DNA of 64,000 bases from Muribaculaceae bacterium (GCA_017553785.1 JAFZKD010000110.1:1-64000); one strand, 5' to 3'. Shown: positions 16,633-26,754, counted from the stretch's first letter. Numbers and translations are program-made. Notes: generated by a model from the letters alone, not told the origin.

Positions 16633-17976
16633 ATGCGCAAGCAAGACAATTATACTTTTCTGACCAAGGCTCCCATCCATCGCGTGATACCTGCGATGGC
16701 GGTGCCCACTATCATCAGTATGCTTGTCACGAGCATCTACAATCTGGTGGACACCTATTTTGTGGGGCTCATCAACACCCAGGCGACAGCCGCAGTGGGT
16801 GTGGTCTTTCCCGTGATGTCGGTGATCCAGTCCATCGGATTCCTCTTTGGTCAAGGCTCAGGTACCTACATGTCGCGCCACCTGGGGGCACAACGGCTTG
16901 ACGAGGCCCGTCAGATGGCTGCCACCTCGTTCGTCGGCAGTATCGTGTGCGGTCTTGTTGTGACTATGCTGGGATTGATTTTCCTCAAGCCTCTGTCTAT
17001 CGCCTTGGGTTCCACCCCAACGATCCTTCCCTATACGATGCAGTTTATGGGTGTCATTTTGCTGGGAGCGCCGCTGATGACCGCTTCGATGGTCATCAAC
17101 AACCAGATGCGTTTTCAGGGCAATGCGACGCAGGCGATGTACGGAATGGTCTCGGGCGCTGTGCTCAATGTGTTGCTGGTGCCGCTGTTCATGTTCACCT
17201 TTGGGCTGGGCATTTTGGGAACCGCCATCGGCACGGTATTGAGCCAGTTGTTCGGTTTCATTGTGCTATGGTACATGTCGCGACGTGGCGAGAACATCCC
17301 CATCACGTTATCCCAGGCTTCCCGCAAGTGGCATTTCCAAAAGGAAATCCTCAAGGGCGGAACGCCATCGCTCACGCGCCAGGCGCTGGCCAGCATCGCC
17401 ACGCTGATGCTCAATGTGGCTGCGGGTGTCTATGGTGACGCGGCGATTGCGGGCATGTCCATTGTGTCACGCCTGGCATTTATCATTTTCGCCATCATCA
17501 TCGGTGTGGGACAGGGTTATCAGCCTTTCTGCGGTTTCAATTATGGCGCGGGCTTGTACAAGCGTTTGCGCAAGGGATTCTATTTTACCATCCTGCTTGA
17601 TATGGCGGTACTGCTGGTGATGTGCGGCCCTGCTTACATTTTCGCCGAGCAACTGGTTGACCTGCTGCGTGACGACCCCGAAGTTGTGGCAGTTGGTGCC
17701 GTGGCGTTGCGCTGGCAGTTGGTCGCCTTGCCCATGGCGGCAGTAGTGACCGTGTGCAACATGACCTTGCAGACCAGTGGCCGCAGTCTCTCGGCTAATA
17801 TCCTCGCTGCTGCCCGCAACGGCATTTTCTTCATCCCTTTGATTCTGATATTGCCTAGGATGCTAGGACTGTATGGCGTGGAGATTTGTCAGGCGGTGTG
17901 TGATGTGCTGGCATTTCTGCTTGCCATCCCGCTGATCATCAATTTCTTCCGCTCGATACTCCACAAACAGGCTTGA
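16633..17976 (+). CDS. MATE-family efflux transporter
   Basis: 447 residues, twelve hydrophobic segments in two related halves. MATE signatures: IPAMAVPTIISMLVTSIYNLVDTYFVG at the start of the first half (read in parts) and GQGYQPFCGFNYGAG at the second. It exports drugs or metabolites from the cytoplasm using a Na+ or H+ gradient. It probably has its own promoter. Downstream at 18024-18039 is a weak TTCACC/GGTGAA hairpin without a U-tract. Confidence 0.93.
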   Translation: MRKQDNYTFLTKAPIHRVIPAMAVPTIISMLVTSIYNLVDTYFVGLINTQATAAVGVVFPVMSVIQSIGFLFGQGSGTYMSRHLGAQRLDEARQMAATSFVGSIVCGLVVTMLGLIFLKPLSIALGSTPTILPYTMQFMGVILLGAPLMTASMVINNQMRFQGNATQAMYGMVSGAVLNVLLVPLFMFTFGLGILGTAIGTVLSQLFGFIVLWYMSRRGENIPITLSQASRKWHFQKEILKGGTPSLTRQALASIATLMLNVAAGVYGDAAIAGMSIVSRLAFIIFAIIIGVGQGYQPFCGFNYGAGLYKRLRKGFYFTILLDMAVLLVMCGPAYIFAEQLVDLLRDDPEVVAVGAVALRWQLVALPMAAVVTVCNMTLQTSGRSLSANILAAARNGIFFIPLILILPRMLGLYGVEICQAVCDVLAFLLAIPLIINFFRSILHKQA

Positions 17977-18187
17977 CGACCGTTGGGCTGATCTTTTTAC
18001 GGACGAAACAATTTTGATACTGCTTCACCTTAGGGTGAAATCTGCCATATCCTGTTATTGTCATGGCTATTTGTGTGAATTTGGGGCAGTTGAGCTGATT
18101 TTTGGCGACTTTTCTTTGTCATGTCAAAAATAATGTCTAAAATTGCTACCCGAAATAATAATGTTACTATAAAAAACCTCTCAAAAC

Positions 18188-18562
18188 ATGATGGAAAAGA
18201 AGTACAATCCTAAAGCCATTGCTAAGACGATAGCAGTCGAAGAGCTCTATGACCTTGACGTGACTATCGCCCGTTTTATCCTGCCACGACTCATGGTGTT
18301 CAAGAAACATTGTGAACGCACGCCACGCCTCAACATGAGCCGTGAGGAGTGGAACGAGATTCTTGACAAGATGATTTATGCCTTTGAGCGTATCGCTTGC
18401 CAATCGGAGGAGGATACCCCCGAATACAAAGCCTATATCAAGGCGATTTGGAACAACGAAGAAGATCTCGCCGACCTGAAACGTGCCGCCAAGGCTTCGC
18501 TCAAGCCCATCAGCGAGGGCCTGTCACTCTATCATAAATACTACCGCAGCCTGTGGTGGTAA
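18188..18562 (+). CDS. Small helical protein of unknown function
   Basis: 124 residues (a second ATG at 18191 is equally possible). All-helical, charged composition with a C-terminal aromatic run (SLYHKYYRSLWW). No signal peptide, membrane segment or recognised motif. It lies 32 bp before an outer-membrane protein gene and may be co-transcribed with it. Probably a conserved cytoplasmic hypothetical protein. Confidence 0.65.
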   Translation: MMEKKYNPKAIAKTIAVEELYDLDVTIARFILPRLMVFKKHCERTPRLNMSREEWNEILDKMIYAFERIACQSEEDTPEYKAYIKAIWNNEEDLADLKRAAKASLKPISEGLSLYHKYYRSLWW

Positions 18563-18594
18563 ATCATTTGATTAAAGTTTAGGGTTTAGAGGTA

Positions 18595-19317
18595 ATGACG
18601 ATGAAGCAGACGTTTATTTTGCTCGTGGCAATGATGATGCTGGCTCCCGCCGTGATGTGGGGCCAGGACAGTGAGTCGCTCTATAGGGGGTGGGGCGCTG
18701 GCTTCCAAGTTGGTGTTGGCGGTAAGGTGCCCACCGGTTCACTAGGCGATGACCTAAAGGGTTGCTCCTTGTTCACTGGTGGCCTGGCTGTTGAGAACAA
18801 CCGCGCTCGGCTCAAAATTGACCTCACCTATAGCCAACCCTCATTTAAGAACGACAACCCCTATGCCGTCTATGACGATCAGGGCCGCAACCTGCAACTT
18901 AACGGGACAGCGAGCGTGACCTCGCTCGATGCGAGTTGCCATCTGGGATACACCGTGTGGCGTAACGGCAGAGTGAAGGTTACTCCGTGTGTGGGCGTGA
19001 ACTTCAACCGCCTGAACTGGGATATGAACCACATCAAATGGGAGGCCGACGATCAAGGTGAGGTAAAACCCCAGATTGACAATGTGACCGATGTGCACGA
19101 GACCAGCACCAGCTGGATTGCGAGCATGGATATCGACATCAGGCTCGGCGGCAAATTCGTGAGCCTCGGCAATGGCAGCTGCCACTACACATCATCGGTT
19201 CGCGTCTCACCGTTTATCACTCATGCCGGTTACAGCAACCTGTCGCCGTCGGTCAAGGGCAACTGGATAGGTATTACTCTTAGCTATACAGGTTTATTCC
19301 GCCCGAATACCCGGTAG
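18595..19317 (+). CDS. Outer-membrane beta-barrel protein, OmpW/PorT-like size
   Basis: 240 residues. Signal peptide ending about VMWGQ, followed by amphipathic strands rich in glycine and aromatic residues (YRGWGAGFQVGVGGKVPTGS; GNWIGITLSYTGLF). The size and strand count suggest an 8-stranded outer-membrane barrel. A conserved function cannot be given. Follows the small helical protein gene at 18188-18562. Confidence 0.75.
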   Translation: MTMKQTFILLVAMMMLAPAVMWGQDSESLYRGWGAGFQVGVGGKVPTGSLGDDLKGCSLFTGGLAVENNRARLKIDLTYSQPSFKNDNPYAVYDDQGRNLQLNGTASVTSLDASCHLGYTVWRNGRVKVTPCVGVNFNRLNWDMNHIKWEADDQGEVKPQIDNVTDVHETSTSWIASMDIDIRLGGKFVSLGNGSCHYTSSVRVSPFITHAGYSNLSPSVKGNWIGITLSYTGLFRPNTR

Positions 19318-19439
19318 TTGAGGACTTAAAGACGTTTTTCATATAATTGGCGGCACCTGAGCCATCAAAGTTTAATTGATGGTCTTGGGCTTGCACAATT
19401 TTTAACACCTAATTCTTGCAGGGTTTCATTTCTTTGTTC

Positions 19440-19447
19440 TACTTTTG
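19440..19447 (+). promoter_or_regulatory. Promoter of the DUF4294 gene
   Basis: TACTTTTG with a CTTG about 21 nt upstream (19415-19418), one of the best -33/-7 pairs in the window. The ATG is only 11 bp after the box, so the leader is very short. Confidence 0.65.
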
Positions 19448-19458
19448 CCCCCGTAGAA

Positions 19459-20115
19459 ATGAAACGGTTATTCCTCATATTGGCGTTTGCCGTGATAGTG
19501 ACGGCTTTGACAGACGCTAAAGCATCTGTTTCTCCCGCTGTGAACGATCCGCTCGACAACATCGAATTGCCTTCGGTGCTGCAGAAGACTTTTGCGGGCT
19601 ATTACCACTTTATCGAGCCATCGACGGGCGACACTCTGGCGATGATTGTCTTCAATCCCATCATCATCTATCCGCGTGAGCGTTTTCGCAACAAGGCCGA
19701 GGAAAAACTGTACTGGAAGACTGTGCGTGACGTGAAAAAGACGTTACCCTACGCCAAACTCATCAGTTCGACACTGCTGGAGACCTATGAGTACATTGAC
19801 ACCTACCAGACGCAGAAGCAGAAACAGGCTTATCTTAAACGGTTTGAGAAAGAGCTGTTCAACCAGTATAAGCCCCAGATGAAGAACATGACCAAGAACC
19901 AAGGAAAAATGCTCATCAAACTCATCAACCGTGAGACGAACCAGAGCAGTTACAGTATCCTGAAGGCTTTTTTGGGTACCTTCCGCGCGGGATTCTGGCA
20001 GACCTTCAGCAAATTCTTTGGGGCAAGCCTTAAGTCGGGCTACCACCCCAACAAAGACAAACAGGATGCCATGATCGAGCGCATCTGCGTCCGCATCGAG
20101 CAAGGAGCGCTGTAG
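19459..20115 (+). CDS. DUF4294 domain protein
   Basis: 218 residues with a signal peptide (ending about DAKAS). The core (residues about 60-180) matches DUF4294: YPRERFRNKAEEKLYWKTVRD, then a helical stretch ending NQGKMLIKLINRETNQSSY. This family is widespread in Bacteroidetes, exported, and has no established function. Convergent with the large T9SS protein gene across a strong bidirectional hairpin. Confidence 0.85.
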   Translation: MKRLFLILAFAVIVTALTDAKASVSPAVNDPLDNIELPSVLQKTFAGYYHFIEPSTGDTLAMIVFNPIIIYPRERFRNKAEEKLYWKTVRDVKKTLPYAKLISSTLLETYEYIDTYQTQKQKQAYLKRFEKELFNQYKPQMKNMTKNQGKMLIKLINRETNQSSYSILKAFLGTFRAGFWQTFSKFFGASLKSGYHPNKDKQDAMIERICVRIEQGAL

Positions 20116-20160
20116 CAAGGATCCACAGTCCAGAGGGTTGATAAATTAGCATGATACAAA

Positions 20161-20192
20161 TTAAAGGCGAGCCGTCCTTGGCCCGCCTTTAA
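20161..20192. terminator. Bidirectional terminator between convergent genes
   Basis: Perfect stem TTAAAGGCG/CGCCTTTAA (20161-20169 with 20184-20192) plus inner GCC/GGC pairs, A/T-rich on both sides, between the stops at 20115 and 20212. Confidence 0.7.
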
Positions 20193-20211
20193 TGATAAGG
20201 GTTAGGAATGA

Positions 20212-23200
20212 TTATTTGACGCTTACCTTGAAGGCTTCCTTACCCACCGTGACGATGTAGATGCCGGGAGCCATGTTCAGGGTGCGGCAACCATCGGCGA
20301 CAAATGCGTCAACCTGACGTCCGTCAACGGTGTAAACACCTACTTGCTGTCCTTCGAATCCCTGAATGTTGATGCCTCCCTTAACAGCAGTAACCTGCTG
20401 GCCAGTCTTCATCTCGTTCACGCCCGAGGGTTCAATGTCCTCGCAGCTGATGGTGATGTTATCCACCCAGATGCGTTCGTTCATGTTGCTCATGTAGCCA
20501 CGGAAACAGATCTTGACGAAGTTGGCGGCCTCGGTACCTGTCAAGGGGAATTCAAAGAGTTGCCATTCGCCATTGCCCTCTGTGACATTAATAGTAATGA
20601 GCTCCTCGTAGGGGTCATCATTCAGACTCTTGGAAACCACAAGCGTGGGCAAAACGGTAGCTGAAGAAGGATAGCCCATGTAAACGTAGAACGAGAGCGT
20701 GTACTCTTTGTTCGGCTCAACCTGCACCTTGGGCGATACCATGTCGGCCCAGTGATAGGTGTTGTAGTAGTTGCCGTTATAGCACATGGCATAACCATTG
20801 TCTTCGTCTTGTGCGCTCTGGTCATCATTGTTATTGAGAACATACCAAACGGTGCCATACTGGGTGACATCGCCCTCGGTCATCCAACCGGTGGTGGACA
20901 GGACACCGTCAACAAAGGACTCATTGAAGGGAGCGGGTTTCAGGCGTCCCAGCATGATGTCGTCGAGGACGGCTTGACCAACGCCTTCCGAAGTCTCGGT
21001 GATGACTGCATAATAGTGCAGTTGCATCTCTTCGGTCGGCTCACGGTCAACGGTGAAAGTGGTCTCGGTAGTGGTGCCCAGAACAACAATTTGCTTCTCG
21101 GGATCGGTCTCATCGGGGAAGTACTCTACGATGGTGTACACCAGTGAGCCGTCAACCACACCGCCATTTTGTCCAACCTCGGAAGGAGCGTCCCAAGTGA
21201 GGACTGCCTTCTGGTTGTCTTCGTTACCACGAATCCAGAAGTTCTCCACTGCCAGAGGAACGTCTACACCGGCAAATACATCAGCTGTGGAAACCCTACC
21301 GCGGCCATACTCGTTCTCGGCAACGATGATGTACGAGTTATTGCCATGCAGGGGTTGCTCGTCAACCCACTGGATGGACTGGCCGGGTTCCACATTCTCA
21401 AAGGTCATCAACGGAATTGTTGAGCCTGCACGGTAGATGTAAACGGTCATCGTTCCTTCCAACGGACGTTGAGCATAGTCAACTGTCGGAGCGTTGAAGC
21501 TGAAATTGACTTTCAGCAGGCCAGTCATGTCGTGCTCGACGACGAGGTTCTCGACACTGTAGGGTGCGAATGCCGAGCCCACGAGCGTAATTGATATGTC
21601 ATCGATGCTGGGCGAGATGTAACTGTTCTTTTGGTCGGCGGTAATCAGGACGGCGGGATAATACTTGCCCGTCTCGGTGGCGATCACCTCATTCTCAATA
21701 AGGCATTTCTCACCATAACTGGTATATGGTAACTGATCGGGATAAACCGTCTGTGCATCGGCGTTGGGTGCCATGCCGATTGCTGCGAAGCCCGGGCAGG
21801 TCTGGTTATAGTTGTAGTAAGTCCAGTTGAATGAATAGGTATAAACCATATCCTTCTCCAGCTTGATGGCCGGCATATAGAGCCAGATCATCTCCACGGG
21901 ATGCTGAACATAGTATCCATATCCGCCAAGTGCCAGGTTCTTGTTGTAACTGCTCCAGAGCCAGCGATACTCGTTGGTGCTGTAGATCGACGAGTCATTC
22001 ACGGTGATGAAGAAACGGGTGTCCTCTTCGGTGTCAAACGAGTTGGTGTAGGTTGGCGTGTAAACACCGATAAAGGCTTCGGCCGATACGCGTTTGCCTT
22101 CGCCAGCATCATTGCTGATGCCGACAGTATAAGTGTGTACGCCGACACCTTCCACTGTGTTGTCTGTCCATAGGGCTTGAGCGCCTACTTCAACCGGGAA
22201 TTGGGCGACAGCTTCCTCGTCGTTGTCACGATAAATGTTAGCGGTCAGGGGACCGGTCAGCTCACCACCATCGAGAGTAGTCGTGGGCACGGTAAAGGTC
22301 ACGTCAGCAATCATTTCACCTGTCTCCTCGGGAGTGATTGTGAGGCCGGTCACCTCGGCAGGAGCAGCATTCTTGCCCAATCTGTTGACTGCCAGTGAGT
22401 TCACAAACACACCCGACGCATTGTCCTCACGCTTGGTATAAACATATACGGCAAAGTAGTATGTACCGCTGTTCTCCATTTGGAAGTCAACCTCCCAGTC
22501 AGTGAGCGTACCGTTGGGATCATAGGCTTCGTTGGAGTCAAGAACGGTGAATGTCGAGACGTCAGTGGGATCGGTACCGATCATGAGGGCAACGCGTTCC
22601 TTGTAGTTGGCGAACGTGTTGCGCATGTTCACGATCAAGGCATAGGAAATGCCTTCCTCGATCAGGATACCCGGTGAGATGAGATAATCATCGGCTCCAT
22701 CCTGGTCCTCGCCCATGTTATAGGGTCCGGTATTGACGTTCCAGCAGCCGTTGTAGCTGTTGAATTGCCATGTGTAGACGGTGCCCCAGTTGCTCACGTC
22801 ATTATTGGCGTTGACAATGGTCCACAGGCTTTGTGTTGACATATCGCTGAAGTCATCGAAGTAGGGGGGCACGAAAGCACTGCCGGTGAGCACCGAATTG
22901 GTGATGGCTGCTTCGCCCTGTTTGCCGTCGCAGTTGACGGGCGTGATGACATAGTAGTAGCGCTCCATCTTGGCGGGCAAAGTCTCGCTGAACTCACATG
23001 CGCTCACTCCCTCGGCAACAACTACGTTGTCGGGCATGCGCACGATATTGTAGGTGAGGTTCTCGAGATAACCACCGTTCTCACCTGTAGCGGGTGCGTC
23101 CCAGGTGATATAGGCTACACCGTTCTCGACGGTAAGGGTGGGATTGCCCACAGGCAGCGGCGTGTCATAGCCCACAAAGGCATAGAGGCAGTTGACTGGT

Positions 23201-24408
23201 GAGTAGCCATCCTGGTTCTCGAGCAGCACATACAGATAGTGGTTGCCAGTGCTCAAGTTGCAGTTGATGGTTTGTTGACTGCCCGGAATTACCGATACAT
23301 AGTCATTGATTTTCTCTCCATCCAACCAAACGCTCATCCTGACATTGCCGCTCAGCAAGGTGCCGCCGTAGGATGCTGTGGGAACGGTAAAGGTGATTGT
23401 GCCGTCGGTAGAGCCGCCCTCGAAGTTGAAAGCCAGGTCGGTTATCGCCGCAGGAGCGTTTGCCGGGGCGGCATTGTCCTTGAAGAACACCGAAGAGGCT
23501 TGCTCATTCTTGTCCAGCTTTTGAACAAGCGTGGCACTTACATCATAGGGATCGATGGCATAAAGCACCGAACCCTCCTGTGTGACGGCCATCCACAAGA
23601 AGCATGCGCTGCGAGGCTCGTAGCCCATGCTCTGGACATACATTGTGGGTGTGACACCAATCTCACCCAATTCGCGCGTCTCTCCAGTTTTCTTGTCCAC
23701 ATCATACAGGATGCCGTCATAGCCCACGACATACATGTTGCCTTCGGGGGTGAAACCCATCGTCATCGGCTGGAACTTGTTGGGCCATGGGCAGATGGTC
23801 TCAAACAGACGGGTCTCAGGATTCCACTTGGCCATGTTCAAGCCAGTCAAGTCGCTATTGTACTGGACAGAATAGATGATGTCGCTAGTGACATCATAGG
23901 CCATCACTGAGGGAATGTAGCTGAAGTCGGCATCACTATAGACGATTGACCATAATTCTTGAAAATCGTTTCGGCTCAAGCCGTTGTATTCTACTCCAGT
24001 CAGCGTACCAAAGAGGTCCATGGGCCTGACGCCCACAAGTTGTTCCCGTCCCATCGCGCTAGCCATGAAATCATAGCGCAGGTCGGTGGCCAGAGCTTGG
24101 AAGTCGGCTCCGTTACCAATGGTATAGGAATAGATGCCGTAGGGTACATTGGTAATGCTCATTCCATCCCATGCGTCAGAATTGGTCAGGTTGACATACA
24201 TGGTGATGCCCTGGAAAATGTCGGCACTCGGTGCCTTCTTCACATTATGGGCTACACGGGATTTGAGCATTTTCGCTTTCTGTTGGTTTTGCAATGTCAC
24301 CTGCTTGACCGGTGTTAACCTGGCCTCGTAGGTTGAGGACTGCTCTGCAGCGGTGGTAACCAACGCCACCAATGCGAGCATTGCGAGTAATGTCTTTAGT
24401 CGTCTCAT
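20212..24408 (-). CDS. Large T9SS-secreted surface protein, propeller-like plus FN3 and anchor-J-like domains
   Basis: 1398 residues. Signal peptide at 1-22. Residues about 70-320 have a propeller-like pattern (MTMGFTPEGNMYVVGYDG). Then come fibronectin type III repeats (about 330-470 and recurring) alternating with jelly-roll modules opening FVPPYFDDFSD, PTYTNSFDTEED and PAPFNESFVDG, the pattern of choice-of-anchor J/MAM-like domains. The end (LNMAPGIYIVTVGKEAFKVSVK, read in parts) is a type A T9SS sorting signal. The protein should be surface-bound or released; an adhesin or substrate-binding role is likely but unproven. Monocistronic. Confidence 0.87.
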   Translation of the reverse strand: MRRLKTLLAMLALVALVTTAAEQSSTYEARLTPVKQVTLQNQQKAKMLKSRVAHNVKKAPSADIFQGITMYVNLTNSDAWDGMSITNVPYGIYSYTIGNGADFQALATDLRYDFMASAMGREQLVGVRPMDLFGTLTGVEYNGLSRNDFQELWSIVYSDADFSYIPSVMAYDVTSDIIYSVQYNSDLTGLNMAKWNPETRLFETICPWPNKFQPMTMGFTPEGNMYVVGYDGILYDVDKKTGETRELGEIGVTPTMYVQSMGYEPRSACFLWMAVTQEGSVLYAIDPYDVSATLVQKLDKNEQASSVFFKDNAAPANAPAAITDLAFNFEGGSTDGTITFTVPTASYGGTLLSGNVRMSVWLDGEKINDYVSVIPGSQQTINCNLSTGNHYLYVLLENQDGYSPVNCLYAFVGYDTPLPVGNPTLTVENGVAYITWDAPATGENGGYLENLTYNIVRMPDNVVVAEGVSACEFSETLPAKMERYYYVITPVNCDGKQGEAAITNSVLTGSAFVPPYFDDFSDMSTQSLWTIVNANNDVSNWGTVYTWQFNSYNGCWNVNTGPYNMGEDQDGADDYLISPGILIEEGISYALIVNMRNTFANYKERVALMIGTDPTDVSTFTVLDSNEAYDPNGTLTDWEVDFQMENSGTYYFAVYVYTKREDNASGVFVNSLAVNRLGKNAAPAEVTGLTITPEETGEMIADVTFTVPTTTLDGGELTGPLTANIYRDNDEEAVAQFPVEVGAQALWTDNTVEGVGVHTYTVGISNDAGEGKRVSAEAFIGVYTPTYTNSFDTEEDTRFFITVNDSSIYSTNEYRWLWSSYNKNLALGGYGYYVQHPVEMIWLYMPAIKLEKDMVYTYSFNWTYYNYNQTCPGFAAIGMAPNADAQTVYPDQLPYTSYGEKCLIENEVIATETGKYYPAVLITADQKNSYISPSIDDISITLVGSAFAPYSVENLVVEHDMTGLLKVNFSFNAPTVDYAQRPLEGTMTVYIYRAGSTIPLMTFENVEPGQSIQWVDEQPLHGNNSYIIVAENEYGRGRVSTADVFAGVDVPLAVENFWIRGNEDNQKAVLTWDAPSEVGQNGGVVDGSLVYTIVEYFPDETDPEKQIVVLGTTTETTFTVDREPTEEMQLHYYAVITETSEGVGQAVLDDIMLGRLKPAPFNESFVDGVLSTTGWMTEGDVTQYGTVWYVLNNNDDQSAQDEDNGYAMCYNGNYYNTYHWADMVSPKVQVEPNKEYTLSFYVYMGYPSSATVLPTLVVSKSLNDDPYEELITINVTEGNGEWQLFEFPLTGTEAANFVKICFRGYMSNMNERIWVDNITISCEDIEPSGVNEMKTGQQVTAVKGGINIQGFEGQQVGVYTVDGRQVDAFVADGCRTLNMAPGIYIVTVGKEAFKVSVK

Positions 24409-24480
24409 TGGCTCATAATATTAAAGGTTAATAAAAAAGTATTGTGGTTAAGATTAAACAGATGATGTGCTGATTTTTTG

Positions 24481-24488
24481 CAAATTTA
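24481..24488 (-). promoter_or_regulatory. -7 box of the large T9SS protein gene
   Basis: TAAATTTG on the minus strand, 73 bp before the ATG at 24408. Confidence 0.5.
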
Positions 24489-24572
24489 CTAATAATTATT
24501 TGATTATGCAACTAAAATGGTCATAATTGTTTCTTTTTTATAATATTATTGCGGGTTTTGATTTGGGGATGT

Positions 24573-24601
24573 AAAAAAAGCGGCTGGATGATAGTCCAGC
24601 C
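24573..24601 (-). terminator. Terminator of tnaA
   Basis: On the minus strand GGCTGGA/TCCAGCC (24595-24601 with 24582-24588) is followed by GC and a run of seven U (24573-24579). Confidence 0.85.
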
Positions 24602-24632
24602 ACCATTGGTCTAGTTAATGGTATTATTATTT

Positions 24633-26009
24633 TTAGCCCAGTCGTTTCAATTTTACGGTGAAGTGGCGCATCAGCGGGGCTTCCCACTCGATGGCAACAC
24701 CGCGGGTAATCTCGTTGCGGCGGTCATATACGTTTTTCAGCGCGGCAGCGATGACGTTCATGTGGTTGTCGGTATACACGCGACGTGCGATGCACAAGCG
24801 CAGCAAATCGAGACCACCAAAACGGTTCTCGCGGGTCACGGGGTCACGGTCGGCAAGGATATAGCCGATCTCACAACCGCGGATGCCGGCTTCGAGATAG
24901 AGTTCGCAAGTAAGGGTCTGAGCAGGGAACTCTTCCTTGGGCACATTGCACAGCACCTTGTCGGCGTCGATGAACAGGGCGTGGCCACCCACGGGACGCT
25001 GATAGGGGATACCGTACTCGTCAAGTTTGCTTGCGAGGTATTGTACCTGATGGATGCGGGTCTCCAGCATCTGAAATTCGGTGTTCTCGTCAAGACCTAC
25101 AGCCAGAGCGTTCAGGTCGCGTCCGTTCATACCACCATAGGTGATAAATCCCTCGAAGGGAATGCAGAACAGTTTAGCTCCTTCGTACCAGTCCTCGCGG
25201 TTGGTAGCGATGAAACCACCCATGTTGACAACACCGTCCTTCTTGGCTGACATCGTCATGGCATCCACATAGGAGTACATCTCGAGGGCGATTTCTTTAA
25301 TGGTCTTGTCGGCATAGCCTTCCTCACGGGTCTTGATGAAATAGGCGTTCTCGGCAAAGCGGGCGCTATCCATCACAACGGGCACGTCATACTTGTGGCA
25401 CAGTTCACAGGTCTCGCGGATGTTCTGCATCGACACGGGCTGTCCGCCAACAGTGTTGTTGGTCACGGTAAGAACCATGAAGGGTACGTTGCCCTTGTTC
25501 TCGCTCAGCACCTTCTCCAACTTCTCGAGCGACACGTTGCCCTTGAAGGGAATTTCGAGCTGGGTGTTCTTGGCCTCGTCGATGGTGACGTCGATAGCCG
25601 ATGCGTGACGGCTCTCGATGTGGCCCTTGGTGGTGTCGAAGTGGGCGTTGCCGGGGATGACATTACCCTGCTTTACCAGATAGGAGAATAACACGTTCTC
25701 GGCAGCGCGGCCCTGATGCGTCGGGATGACGTACTTGAAACCGAAAATGCGCTGTACAACGCTCTGGAACTTGTAGAACGACGTTGCGCCGGCGTAACTC
25801 TCGTCACCCAGCATCATCTCGGCCCACTGGCGATCACTCATCGCGCCAGTACCCGAATCGGTAAGACAATCAATGTAAACCTGCTCGGCTTTGAGCATGA
25901 AAACATTGTTGTGAGCTTCCTTGAGCCACTGCTCACGCTCGGCACGTGTGCTCTTGCGAAGCGGCTCAATCATCTTGATTTTCCAAGATTCGGCAAATGG
26001 TAATTCCAT
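24633..26009 (-). CDS. tnaA: Tryptophanase
   Basis: 458 residues, full length. A PLP-dependent beta-eliminating lyase that splits tryptophan into indole, pyruvate and ammonia in the cytoplasm. Seen: THQGRAAEN near residue 97, the substrate/cofactor segment TNNTVGGQPVS about residue 180, DSARFAENAYF about residue 212, and the Schiff-base lysine in MSAKKDG about residue 256. Tyrosine phenol-lyase is a close relative, but the overall sequence reads as TnaA. There is no TnaC-like leader peptide or tnaB in the window. It has its own promoter box and U-tract terminator. Indole production by the host bacterium is predicted. Confidence 0.93.
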   Translation of the reverse strand: MELPFAESWKIKMIEPLRKSTRAEREQWLKEAHNNVFMLKAEQVYIDCLTDSGTGAMSDRQWAEMMLGDESYAGATSFYKFQSVVQRIFGFKYVIPTHQGRAAENVLFSYLVKQGNVIPGNAHFDTTKGHIESRHASAIDVTIDEAKNTQLEIPFKGNVSLEKLEKVLSENKGNVPFMVLTVTNNTVGGQPVSMQNIRETCELCHKYDVPVVMDSARFAENAYFIKTREEGYADKTIKEIALEMYSYVDAMTMSAKKDGVVNMGGFIATNREDWYEGAKLFCIPFEGFITYGGMNGRDLNALAVGLDENTEFQMLETRIHQVQYLASKLDEYGIPYQRPVGGHALFIDADKVLCNVPKEEFPAQTLTCELYLEAGIRGCEIGYILADRDPVTRENRFGGLDLLRLCIARRVYTDNHMNVIAAALKNVYDRRNEITRGVAIEWEAPLMRHFTVKLKRLG

Positions 26010-26097
26010 TGTAAATGAATTATTTAGGTTAAACTTTTTTGTCCTTAGTAATCAAAATCCGAGCTCCCTAAAAAGGTAATTATATTCAAATTTTATG

Positions 26098-26105
26098 CAA
26101 AGTTA
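26098..26105 (-). promoter_or_regulatory. tnaA: -7 box of tnaA
   Basis: TAACTTTG on the minus strand, 89 bp before the ATG at 26009. Confidence 0.55.
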
Positions 26106-26227
26106 CGGTAACTTGGCGAACTGGCAAAAAAACAACGGATTTTTTTGCCTCATTGATTTTTTTTAACAGTTAATGACCGGAATGAAACGGATCAGAAGAT
26201 GATGGGAAAGTTTATGTGTACGTTGCT

Positions 26228-26247
26228 CCGGCATCAGCAAATGCCGG
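26228..26247 (-). terminator. Hairpin at the end of the tubulin/actin-like operon
   Basis: Perfect CCGGCAT/ATGCCGG stem with a 6-nt loop, 2 bp after the zinc-ribbon gene stop. No U-tract follows, so termination is only probable. Confidence 0.5.
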
Positions 26248-26249
26248 TG

Positions 26250-26717
26250 TCACTGCATGGCTTCGAGAAGCAAGCCAAAGAAGATGTAGGCAGCGAACAG
26301 GATTAGGGTAAAGACGATGGCGCGCCCCAAGCATCCCCAAGCGCTGATTCCTTGTTTTTTCTTTTTCTTTGATTTCTTTTTCCCTGATTTTTTCTTAGGG
26401 CTTGTGGTGTTTACAGTTCTGTTGCTACCGCCCACGCCCGTGTAGCGGTAGGAAGTTGATGCTTGCTTCATGCGTGGTTTGTGGGGAGGGGGTGTTGACT
26501 GCTGTCGTTCGGGAGGCGTGTCAAAGCTGATGTCTGACGCCGGTTTGCGCTTGACGGGTTCGGTATCCATCTCGCTGCGTGTGGTGACACGGGCTTTAGG
26601 GATGGGCTGGTGGGCTTGCAGCAAGCATTGGGGACAAACAATCACGCCGTCATTGGCAATGAGTTGCTCGTTGCTGATCTCCAGTTTTTTACCGCATTTA
26701 GGACAAGTCCAGCGCAT
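26250..26717 (-). CDS. Zinc-ribbon protein with lysine-rich linker and C-terminal membrane anchor
   Basis: 155 residues. The N-terminus is a zinc ribbon (C5-x2-C8 and C28-x2-C31). A proline/threonine-rich linker leads to a very basic block (KKKSGKKKSKKKKKQG, about residues 107-122) and a single C-terminal transmembrane helix (about 132-150). There is no signal peptide, so it is probably tail-anchored with the ribbon in the cytoplasm; the basic block could hold DNA, RNA or acidic lipids. Last gene of the six-gene operon. Its tail-anchored design suggests an adaptor placing the cytosolic NTPases at the membrane, which is inference. Confidence 0.8.
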   Translation of the reverse strand: MRWTCPKCGKKLEISNEQLIANDGVIVCPQCLLQAHQPIPKARVTTRSEMDTEPVKRKPASDISFDTPPERQQSTPPPHKPRMKQASTSYRYTGVGGSNRTVNTTSPKKKSGKKKSKKKKKQGISAWGCLGRAIVFTLILFAAYIFFGLLLEAMQ

Positions 26718-26754
26718 AGTTATTTTTGTTTTTTGTTTTGAGCAACCAGCAGTT

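Noticed and set aside
18024-18039. Terminator after the MATE gene
   Set aside because: TTCACC/GGTGAA is short and lacks a U-tract; not strong enough to list.
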